From NCBI GenBank assembly GCA_937863205.1, contig CALMGA010000538.1:7913-20393 (forward strand): a stretch of 12,481 nt of DNA, read 5' to 3'. Every line of letters begins with the position of its first letter. The stretch's first letter is position 1. The stretch comes from an uncultured Beijerinckiaceae bacterium. GTDB lineage: Bacteria; Pseudomonadota; Alphaproteobacteria; Rhizobiales; Beijerinckiaceae. A program made the translations under genes and the position numbers. Positions 1 through 5,342 of this stretch are shown here, piece after piece. Under the pieces are notes generated by a model, which ran no database searches, was not told the DNA's origin, and saw only the letters and a program-made list of their open reading frames with translations.

Positions 1-41
1 CCAGCCTGCTGGCCAACCCGATGTCGCGGCGGAACATTTCG

Positions 42-575
42 ATGCCCCGGCTTTTCACCGCCCTCGAACTTCCCGAACGGGTCGTCCGCGAACTGACGAT
101 GGTTCGCGGCGGCCTGCCCGGCGCGCGCTGGATCGAGCCCGACGACTACCACGTCACGCTGCGCTTCATCGGCGATGTCGGCTATGCCGACGCCAACGAG
201 GTGCATTCGGTTCTCGAACGCATCCGCCGGCCGTCGTTCAGCCTCACGATGGGCGCCATCGGCATCTTCGGTGACGACCGCCCCCGCGCCATCGTGGCCA
301 CGGTGAAGCCCGTGCCGGCCCTGATCGAGCTGCAGAACGAGCAGGAGCGCCTGCTGCGCCGCATCGGCCTGCCGGCGGAGAAGCGCAAATACGCGCCGCA
401 CGTCACGCTGGCACGGCTGCGGCAGTGCTCGCCGTCGGCCGTCGCCGCTTTCCTGTCGCTGCGCGGCTTCATCGCCGCGCGCGAGTTCACGGTCGACCAC
501 GTCACGTTGTTCTCCGCGCGCGATTCGGTCGGCGGCGGTCCCTACGTGGCGGAAGCCACCTACCCGCTGCTGTGA
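42..575 (+). CDS. thpR: RNA 2',3'-cyclic phosphodiesterase (2'-5' RNA ligase-like, ThpR)
   Basis: A 177-residue member of the 2H phosphoesterase superfamily. Family enzymes hydrolyse 2',3'-cyclic phosphate RNA ends and can catalyse reversible 2'-5' RNA ligation in the cytoplasm. The two signature tetrapeptides are both HVTL, at residues 37-40 and 120-123, each following a short strand (YHVTL, PHVTL). Their histidines form the catalytic pair. A third HVTL at 153-156 begins the usual C-terminal 'LFSAR' strand and is probably not catalytic. The length is normal for the family. I chose the ATG at 42 because MPRLFTALELP is the typical N-terminus; an in-frame ATG at 21 would add seven residues and has no convincing ribosome site. 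The GH3 gene follows after 16 nt on the same strand, so the two may be co-transcribed. The physiological role of the family is poorly defined. Confidence 0.9.
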   Translation: MPRLFTALELPERVVRELTMVRGGLPGARWIEPDDYHVTLRFIGDVGYADANEVHSVLERIRRPSFSLTMGAIGIFGDDRPRAIVATVKPVPALIELQNEQERLLRRIGLPAEKRKYAPHVTLARLRQCSPSAVAAFLSLRGFIAAREFTVDHVTLFSARDSVGGGPYVAEATYPLL

Positions 576-591
576 GCGGGCCTGCGGCTTG

Positions 592-2931
592 ATGCGCCCG
601 CGCGGGTGGATGATCGTCGCGCCGATGCTGGTCGCGACATTGCTGGTCGCGATCCTGCTGATCACGATGCGCGGCCTGACGTCTTCGACCCCGCGGCCGG
701 CTGCCGGTCCGGCGCGCTCCGGCGCGGCAACCCTGGGCGCGACCAAGCTGGGCCTGACCAAGCTGGGCGCGACAACGGAGCCGTGGCGCAACCCGGCCCG
801 GACGCCCGACGAGCGCGCGCGGGCGGCGACGGCGGCGATGACGCGGGACGAGAAGATCGCCCTCGTCCACACCCACGTCGGCATTCCCTGGGGCGGTCGC
901 CCGAAGCCGACGGGGGCGATCGGATCGGCGGCGATCTGGCCGGGCGTGCCGCGCTTGGGCATTCCCGCGCTGCAGGAAGCCGACGGCAGCCTCGGCCTCG
1001 CCAATCCCCTGCACGTCCCGCAGCTCTACGACGTCACCGCGCTGCCGGCGGCGTTGGCCACGGCCGCCACCTTCGACCCAGCCCTGGCCCGCGCCGGCGG
1101 CGCCGTCATCGGCGGGCAGGCGCGGGCGAAAGGCATCGGCATCCTGCTCGCCGGCGGCGCAAACCTCGTGCGCGACCCGCGCGGCGGCCGCACCTTCGAA
1201 TATTTCGGCGAAGACCCGCTGCTGACCGGACGGATGGCCGGCGCCGCCGTGGCCGGCATCGGGACGCGCGGCGTGATCTCCACGCTCAAGCACTTCGCCC
1301 TCAACGACGGCGAGAACGGCCGCACCGTCGCCAACGCCGTCCTGGCCGAGCCGGCGGCGCGCGAATCCGACCTGCTCGCCTTCGAACTGGCCCTGGAGGA
1401 CGGTCGGCCGGGCGCGGTGATGACCGGCTACAACCGTGTCAACGGCACCCATGCCTCGCAAAGCGCGCCGCTTCTGGCGACCCTGAAGAACGATTGGCAC
1501 TTCCCCGGCTTCGCGATGTCGGATTGGGGGGCGACGCATTCCACGGCCGCCGCGGCGCTGGCCGGGCTCGACCAGCAGTCGGGCGAGGAGTTCGACGGCG
1601 CACCCTGGTTCGGAGCCCTGCTCAGCCAGGCACTCGCGAGCGGCGCCGTACCGTTCGGCCGCCTTGACGACATGGTGCGGCGCATCCTGGCGTCGACCTT
1701 CGCGGCCGGCCTCGCCGACGACCCGCCGCGCGCCGGCACCACCTTCGACCGGGAGGCCGATGCCGCCATCGCCCGGCGCATCGCCGCCAGTTCCGTGGTG
1801 CTGCTCAAGAACAAGGCGGATGCGCTACCGCTTCGACCCGGCCTGCGCCGCATCGTGGTGATCGGCGCCCATTCCGACATCGGCGTGCTGTCGGGCGCCG
1901 GCTCCTCGCAGGTCACCCCGCGCGGCTCGCAACCGTTTTCGGCCGAGCAGCCGCGCCAGGCCACCATCGGGATCAAATATTATCACCCGTCCGCTCCGGT
2001 GGATGCGATCGCGCGGCGCGCGCCCGGCGCCAGCGTCGTCTTCGCCAGCGGGGAGGATCACGCCGCCGCAGCCGCCGCGGCACGCGGGGCCGATCAGGTC
2101 ATCGTGTTCGCCGAGCAATGGCTGGCGGAGGCGCGCGATGCGCCAAACCTTCGGCTGCCGGGCGGGCAGGACGATCTCATCGCCGCCGTGGCCGACGCCA
2201 ATCCGCGCACGGCCGTGGTTCTGGAAACCGGCGGCGCCGTCACCATGCCGTGGCTCCCTCGCGTGCCCGCCGTGCTGGAAGCCTGGTATCCCGGCTCGGA
2301 AGGGGCGGAAGCGATCGCCGACGTGCTCTTCGGTACCGTCGACCCGTCGGGGCGGCTGCCGATCACCTTCCCGCAAAGCGAATCCCAGCTTCCCCGCCCG
2401 ACGCTTCCCGCCGCCGACGACAAGACTTCCAGTCCGGGCGGTGCCGACACGGGCGGCTTCGACATCGATTACGACATCGAGGGAGCCGACGTCGGCTACA
2501 GGTGGTTCGCCGGGCGACGGCTGATGCCGCTGTTCCCCTTCGGCTACGGCCTGAGCTACACCCGCTTCCGCTACGCCCTGCCCGAGGTGCGGGTCGACGG
2601 CAGCCTCGTGCGAGCCTCCGTCGAGGTGCGCAACGAGGGCACGCGCGAGGGAACGGACACGCCGCTGTTCTTCGTCGAGCCCGAACCGGCCGAAGCCAAA
2701 GCGGGAAGCTTCGTCAGGCGGCTGGCCGGTTGGACGCGGGTGACCTTGCGTCCCGGCGAAACCCGGCGCGTGCGCGTGGTGATCGACCCGCGCCTCCTCG
2801 CCCGTTTCGATGGCGCCGGACACGGCTGGCGGATCACCGCCGGGCGATACCTGATGTCGGTGCGCCCGGATGCGGTCGCCTCCGGTCCGACCCGCACCTT
2901 CGATCTGGAGGACGCGCTGCTCCCGCCATAA
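592..2931 (+). CDS. Membrane-anchored glycoside hydrolase family 3 protein (beta-glucosidase-like)
   Basis: A 779-residue GH3 enzyme; the family removes terminal beta-linked sugars, usually glucose or xylose, from oligosaccharides or glycosides by a retaining mechanism. Residues 7-27 form one hydrophobic segment after MRPRGW, suggesting a signal anchor or signal peptide and a periplasmic catalytic part. A linker with three LGATK-type repeats (48-62) follows. The N-terminal barrel spans about 75-370 with KHF at 233-235, a Gly-Tyr-Asn stretch at 279-281 and the nucleophile motif MSDW at 309-312 (Asp311). The GH3 C-terminal alpha/beta sandwich covers about 400-650, including LPGGQ (522-526) and WYPGSEG (565-571). 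The acid/base is not certain; Glu513 or a nearby acid is a candidate. A fibronectin III-like domain (about 665-775) ends the protein. Substrate cannot be read from sequence. The ATG at 592 was chosen over TTG 589; ATG 610 is another option, and no strong ribosome site decides it. The gene is convergent with pqqA. Confidence 0.9.
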   Translation: MRPRGWMIVAPMLVATLLVAILLITMRGLTSSTPRPAAGPARSGAATLGATKLGLTKLGATTEPWRNPARTPDERARAATAAMTRDEKIALVHTHVGIPWGGRPKPTGAIGSAAIWPGVPRLGIPALQEADGSLGLANPLHVPQLYDVTALPAALATAATFDPALARAGGAVIGGQARAKGIGILLAGGANLVRDPRGGRTFEYFGEDPLLTGRMAGAAVAGIGTRGVISTLKHFALNDGENGRTVANAVLAEPAARESDLLAFELALEDGRPGAVMTGYNRVNGTHASQSAPLLATLKNDWHFPGFAMSDWGATHSTAAAALAGLDQQSGEEFDGAPWFGALLSQALASGAVPFGRLDDMVRRILASTFAAGLADDPPRAGTTFDREADAAIARRIAASSVVLLKNKADALPLRPGLRRIVVIGAHSDIGVLSGAGSSQVTPRGSQPFSAEQPRQATIGIKYYHPSAPVDAIARRAPGASVVFASGEDHAAAAAAARGADQVIVFAEQWLAEARDAPNLRLPGGQDDLIAAVADANPRTAVVLETGGAVTMPWLPRVPAVLEAWYPGSEGAEAIADVLFGTVDPSGRLPITFPQSESQLPRPTLPAADDKTSSPGGADTGGFDIDYDIEGADVGYRWFAGRRLMPLFPFGYGLSYTRFRYALPEVRVDGSLVRASVEVRNEGTREGTDTPLFFVEPEPAEAKAGSFVRRLAGWTRVTLRPGETRRVRVVIDPRLLARFDGAGHGWRITAGRYLMSVRPDAVASGPTRTFDLEDALLPP
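733..777 (+). repeat. Three 15-nt tandem repeats in the GH3 linker
   Basis: Three consecutive in-frame 15-nt units (733-747, 748-762, 763-777) encode LGATK, LGLTK and LGATT, residues 48-62 of the GH3 protein. Units one and two differ at two positions, and unit three differs at its end. They lie between the membrane segment and the catalytic domain, so they probably lengthen a flexible linker and arose by slippage or unequal crossover. Confidence 0.75.
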
Positions 2932-2987
2932 GGCGGCTTGAGGCGTGCCGGGCGGGCGAAGGGCTGATCCGGACCCCGCTGGCCGCC

Positions 2988-3029
2988 AGCGCAACAGAAG
3001 AAGCGCAACAGAAAAGGCGCAATAAAAAA
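2988..3029. repeat. 14-bp tandem repeat, three copies, running into the pqqA terminator
   Basis: Three abutting 14-bp units start at 2988, 3002 and 3016. They read AGCGCAACAGAAGA, AGCGCAACAGAAAA and GGCGCAATAAAAAA. The third unit supplies the T-tract of the minus-strand terminator at 3028-3052. The array lies between the stop of the GH3 gene and the terminator, is non-coding in both directions as far as I can tell, and is unlike the GC-rich surroundings. Confidence 0.8.
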
Positions 3030-3052
3030 GCGCCCTCGAAACGAGGGCGCTT
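3028..3052 (-). terminator. Intrinsic terminator downstream of pqqA
   Basis: Read on the minus strand, an 11-bp perfect stem (AAGCGCCCTCG, loop TTT, CGAGGGCGCTT) runs straight into TTTTTTATT. This is a textbook Rho-independent terminator, starting 31 nt after the pqqA stop codon. The plus-strand side has only two T residues after the stem, so it is at best a weak terminator for the convergent GH3 gene. Confidence 0.88.
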
Positions 3053-3059
3053 CGCGATC

Positions 3060-3075
3060 CAGACCCGAAGGTCTG
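3060..3075 (-). other. UUCG-tetraloop hairpin between pqqA and its terminator
   Basis: On the minus strand the sequence CAGACC-TTCG-GGTCTG forms a perfect 6-bp stem closed by C(UUCG)G, the exceptionally stable tetraloop. It begins 8 nt after the pqqA stop codon and precedes the terminator hairpin by 7 nt. There is no U-tract behind it, so it is more likely an mRNA-stabilising 3' structure than a terminator. That role is inferred. Confidence 0.7.
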
Positions 3076-3082
3076 TGAGCGA

Positions 3083-3172
3083 CTAGAAGTTCACGTCGAT
3101 GTCGGCCGAGTCGTAGCTCGTGACTTCCATGCCGACGCAGATCTCTTCAACGATCGGGGCAACCCAGTTCAT
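3083..3172 (-). CDS. pqqA: PqqA, precursor peptide of pyrroloquinoline quinone
   Basis: A 29-residue peptide beginning MNWVAPIVEEI. Its core GMEVTSY (14-20) carries the hallmark Glu-x3-Tyr pair, here Glu16 and Tyr20. In the known pathway these two side chains are cross-linked by the radical SAM enzyme PqqE with the chaperone PqqD, then trimmed and oxidised (PqqF/G, PqqB, PqqC) to the redox cofactor PQQ. Length, the N-terminal M-x-W and the acidic C-terminus all fit PqqA, and the peptide resembles those I recall from Methylobacterium. The ATG at 3172 has GGAGAG at 3177-3182, 4 nt upstream of it. No pqqB, C, D or E lies nearby: the gene is followed by a UUCG hairpin and a strong terminator, and preceded 125 nt away by msrA on the same strand. 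It could be an extra pqqA copy or the only one, with the enzymes encoded elsewhere. The only cysteine, Cys12, has no known role. Confidence 0.93.
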   Translation of the reverse strand: MNWVAPIVEEICVGMEVTSYDSADIDVNF

Positions 3173-3176
3173 GTTT

Positions 3177-3182
3177 CTCTCC
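3177..3182 (-). promoter_or_regulatory. Shine-Dalgarno of pqqA
   Basis: GGAGAG on the minus strand, 4 nt before the ATG at 3172. This strong site supports translation of the very short pqqA frame. The rest of the 125-nt gap up to msrA (3183-3297) is more A/T-rich than the flanking genes. It probably holds the pqqA leader and promoter, but I cannot identify a convincing -35/-10 pair. Confidence 0.75.
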
Positions 3183-3297
3183 GCGGCTTTTGTTTGAAGG
3201 TGACCCTTATCTATCTCGAACCGGGAAGAACGCCATTGAGGAACTTCTTAAATTTCCTACTCCCTTTGGGGGATGCCGTTCTCTGCTCCGGCCCGCC

Positions 3298-4050
3298 TCA
3301 GTGGCCGGCCGCCACCAAGGCCGGGCTGGCCTTGAAGTCGGCGGGGAACAGCGACTTCAGCCCCTTCACCTTGGGCATGTCGTTTTCCACGATGTAGGCA
3401 TCGTCGGGATGCTGGGTCAGGTAGTTCTGATGGTAGCCCTCGGCCGGGTAGAAGGCCTGGAAGCTGGACACCTTGGTCACGATCGGCGCGGCGAAGACGT
3501 GGGCCTTGCCGAGCTGCTCGATATAAGCCTTGGCGACCTTCGCCTGCTCGGGCGTCATCGCGAACAGGTCGGTGCGGTATTGCGTGCCCTCGTCGGGACC
3601 CTGGGCATTCAACTTCGTCGGATCGGCCACCACCGAGAAATAGATCTGCAGCAGCTTGCCGTAGCTGACCTGACGGGGATCAAACGTCACCTTCACCGAT
3701 TCGGCATGGCCGGTCATGCCCGAACTCACCACGGGATAGGAAGCGGACGTCCGCGAACCACCGGAATAACCGGACACGGCGCTGGACACGCCCTTGACGT
3801 GCTGGAAGACGCCCTGGACGCCCCAGAAGCAGCCGCCGGCGAACACCGCCGTCTCAGGCTTCGCCGCGTCGCTCACAGCCGCATCGGTCTTGGCCGCGGG
3901 ATTTCCGGACGGCAGGTCCAGGGCCGGCGGCGGCACGATCTTCATGTCGTCGGCCGACGCGCTGCGCGGGGGCAGCAGCAGGGCGGCGGCCCCCACGGCC
4001 GCCGACAGGCCGGCAACCAGGACCAAGGGAATGCGACTGGCGTTTCTCAT
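3298..4050 (-). CDS. msrA: Exported peptide-methionine (S)-S-oxide reductase MsrA
   Basis: A 250-residue MsrA that reduces the S-epimer of methionine sulfoxide in proteins. Residues 1-33 form a Sec signal peptide (hydrophobic 8-26, likely cleavage after Ala-Ser-Ala at 33), so it should act in the periplasm. The catalytic motif GCFW is at 73-76 (Cys74), followed by GYSGG (94-98) and the YHQNY signature (206-210). Cys74 is the only cysteine in the protein. The C-terminal resolving cysteines of E. coli MsrA (Cys198 and Cys206) have no counterpart, so regeneration must use an external thiol or partner. A larger in-frame extension upstream overlaps msrB and was rejected: the ATG at 4050 has GGAGA at 4061-4065 and gives the signal peptide. 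msrB lies 41 nt upstream on the same strand, so the two form an operon. Confidence 0.93.
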   Translation of the reverse strand: MRNASRIPLVLVAGLSAAVGAAALLLPPRSASADDMKIVPPPALDLPSGNPAAKTDAAVSDAAKPETAVFAGGCFWGVQGVFQHVKGVSSAVSGYSGGSRTSASYPVVSSGMTGHAESVKVTFDPRQVSYGKLLQIYFSVVADPTKLNAQGPDEGTQYRTDLFAMTPEQAKVAKAYIEQLGKAHVFAAPIVTKVSSFQAFYPAEGYHQNYLTQHPDDAYIVENDMPKVKGLKSLFPADFKASPALVAAGH

Positions 4051-4091
4051 CGTTCTCGCGTCTCCAATCAATTGCGGCGGCGGACGGTCGG

Positions 4092-4595
4092 CTATGCCGC
4101 CCGGAACGTCATGGCGACGCCGTTCATGCAGTATCGCAGGCCGGTCGGACGCGGCCCGTCGTCGAACACGTGGCCGAGGTGGCCGCCGCAGTTCGCGCAG
4201 TGGATCTCGGTGCGCTCGAAGCCGAGGGTCGAGTCCTGGCGTTCGCCCACGGCCTTGTCGATGGCCTTGTAAAAGGACGGCCAACCGGTGCCGCTGTCGA
4301 ACTTGGTTTCCGAAGCATAAACCTTTTGGCCGCACCCGGCGCAGGCGAAGACGCCCTTGCGGTGCTCGTCGTTGAGCGGGCTGGTGAAGGCGCGTTCCGT
4401 GCCCTCCTTGCGCAGGACGTCGTATTGCACCGCGGTCAGCCGCTTGCGCCAATCGGCGTCGCTGAACGACACCGGATATTTGCCGGCGGGTTGAGCCATC
4501 GCCCTGTTCTTGCTGCCGAACATCAGGCTGCCAAGCGCGGTGGCGCCAAGCCCGAGACCGGCGGCGGCGGCCATGAAACTACGCCTGTTATCCAT
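4092..4595 (-). CDS. msrB: Tat-exported peptide-methionine (R)-S-oxide reductase MsrB
   Basis: A 167-residue MsrB, which reduces the R-epimer of protein methionine sulfoxide and so complements MsrA. The N-terminus MDNRRSFM followed by a mild hydrophobic stretch (9-26) and Ala-Met-Ala at 32-34 is a twin-arginine signal, suggesting export in folded, metal-loaded form. Zinc ligands are the CxxC pairs Cys85/Cys88 and Cys133/Cys136. The GTGWPSF motif spans 102-108, and the catalytic cysteine is Cys156 in RYCMN. Thr103 occupies the place where many MsrBs have the resolving cysteine (SGCGWPSF), so this is a 1-Cys type. The ATG at 4595 was chosen over one at 4715 because it starts the Tat signal and has AAAGGG about 8 nt upstream. 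It is the first gene of msrB-msrA and diverges from the secreted hypothetical gene. Confidence 0.93.
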   Translation of the reverse strand: MDNRRSFMAAAAGLGLGATALGSLMFGSKNRAMAQPAGKYPVSFSDADWRKRLTAVQYDVLRKEGTERAFTSPLNDEHRKGVFACAGCGQKVYASETKFDSGTGWPSFYKAIDKAVGERQDSTLGFERTEIHCANCGGHLGHVFDDGPRPTGLRYCMNGVAMTFRAA

Positions 4596-4610
4596 CTGCA
4601 GCACCCTTTC

Positions 4611-4629
4611 GAGCCAATTGCGAGCCAAT
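4611..4629. repeat. Direct repeat in the msrB leader
   Basis: GAGCCAAT occurs at 4611-4618 and again at 4622-4629, exactly 11 nt apart, or about one helical turn, starting 16 nt upstream of the msrB start. A half-site pair for a regulator is possible. The copies are short, so chance cannot be excluded. Confidence 0.45.
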
Positions 4630-4670
4630 CGAAACCCCGCCGCGCCGACCCACGCGCCTGCGGGAAATCT

Positions 4671-4700
4671 TTGTCTGTGTCGGCTTGTCCTGTTTATACG
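4671..4700 (+). promoter_or_regulatory. Candidate sigma-70 type promoter for the secreted hypothetical gene
   Basis: TTGTCT (4671-4676) and TATACG (4695-4700) are separated by 18 nt in the 146-nt divergent gap. They would give a leader of about 35 nt before the ATG at 4742. Each box matches the consensus at four of six positions. This is a weak prediction; no equally good pair was found for msrB on the other strand. Confidence 0.3.
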
Positions 4701-4741
4701 TGGCAACCGGGGCAAAAGTTACACAACCGCGGGGCGTGAGA

Positions 4742-5305
4742 ATGGCCGGGACTGGGATCGGGTGGGGCTTCGGCCGATCGGTCGTCGTCGCGGGCTTCGC
4801 CGCAGGAGTCGCCCTGGGCACCTCGGAGGGGCGGGCCGAGCCCCCGCAGCCGGCCTCCGCGCAACCCTCGCTGCCCCAGCCGATCGCCGGCGGGGTGCCG
4901 CTGGCCTCGCCGATCATCGGCGGCGGGCAAGGCAAGCTCGACCAAGCCAAGCCGGACCAAGCTAAACTTGATCGAGCCAAGCCTGATCGAGTCAGGATCG
5001 GTCGAGCCAAAGCACGGCACTTCGCCCGCTACCACGGCCGCATCGCCTCCCATCGCCGCTTCGGCGGGGAGCCGCTGGAGCGTCCCGCACTCGCCGGCGT
5101 CGAGCTGGTCACCCCGATCCCGCATCCGATCCAGCCGCCGCACTTCACGGTTCCGGTGCCGGCCTACCCCTTCGAGAACTTCGTCACCTACTACACCACC
5201 CCGCCGCCGCCGGTGTTCTGCCACCGCGCGCCGCGCGATCCCGATGCGCCCGACCCGCACCTCATCGGCGAGCGTCCGGTGCTGTGCGAAGCCGACAATC
5301 CTTGA
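4742..5305 (+). CDS. Secreted proline-rich protein with KLDQA-type pentapeptide repeats, function unknown
   Basis: I do not recognise a family. The 187-residue product has a probable signal peptide (hydrophobic 13-26, cleavage after Gly-Arg-Ala at 32). A Pro/Gln/Ala-rich stretch follows, then five tandem 5-residue repeats at 65-89, then a basic segment rich in His and Arg (about 90-108). The C-terminal part (115-187) has many prolines, a YYTTPPPP run, and the only two cysteines of the mature chain, Cys160 and Cys182, which could form a disulfide. This composition suggests a largely disordered periplasmic or surface protein. The ATG at 4742 gives the signal peptide; GTG at 4736 would add two residues, and a more distant ATG at 4685 places the hydrophobic segment too far in. 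The gene diverges from msrB and converges on the phospholipid acyltransferase gene. Confidence 0.65.
   Translation: MAGTGIGWGFGRSVVVAGFAAGVALGTSEGRAEPPQPASAQPSLPQPIAGGVPLASPIIGGGQGKLDQAKPDQAKLDRAKPDRVRIGRAKARHFARYHGRIASHRRFGGEPLERPALAGVELVTPIPHPIQPPHFTVPVPAYPFENFVTYYTTPPPPVFCHRAPRDPDAPDPHLIGERPVLCEADNP
4934..5008 (+). repeat. Five 15-nt tandem repeats coding for K-[L/P]-D-[Q/R]-A
   Basis: Units at 4934, 4949, 4964, 4979 and 4994 encode KLDQA, KPDQA, KLDRA, KPDRV and RIGRA. Leu and Pro alternate and Gln changes to Arg half way, so the array looks like a 10-residue unit duplicated and then decayed. The last copy is the most diverged. Change is mostly by single bases and the frame is kept. Confidence 0.85.
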
Positions 5306-5306
5306 A

Positions 5307-5336
5307 GCGCTTTCCCTGACCGCCTCCTGAAAGCGC
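5307..5336. terminator. Possible shared terminator hairpin between convergent genes
   Basis: GCGCTTTC (5307-5314) and GAAAGCGC (5329-5336) form a perfect 8-bp stem with a 14-nt loop. It sits just after the stop of the secreted hypothetical gene and 6 nt beyond the end of the convergent acyltransferase gene. There is no T-tract on either side, so termination efficiency is doubtful. Confidence 0.4.
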
Positions 5337-5342
5337 CGGCGC

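Noticed and set aside
502..1539. A 345-codon minus-strand frame opposite the GH3 gene
   Set aside because: It has an Arg/Gly/Ala-rich composition and no motifs, and it lies over the conserved GH3 catalytic domain including the MSDW region.
2988..3029. CRISPR-like array
   Set aside because: The units abut without spacers and are only 14 bp, so this is a simple tandem repeat.
3258..3276. Short hairpin CTCCC-TTT-GGGGG between msrA and pqqA as a terminator
   Set aside because: The stem has only about five pairs including a G-U, and no adjacent T-tract on the minus strand, so it is too weak to call.
3190..4272. A 360-codon plus-strand frame over msrA and msrB
   Set aside because: It is antisense to two enzymes with intact catalytic motifs, and its translation is low-complexity.
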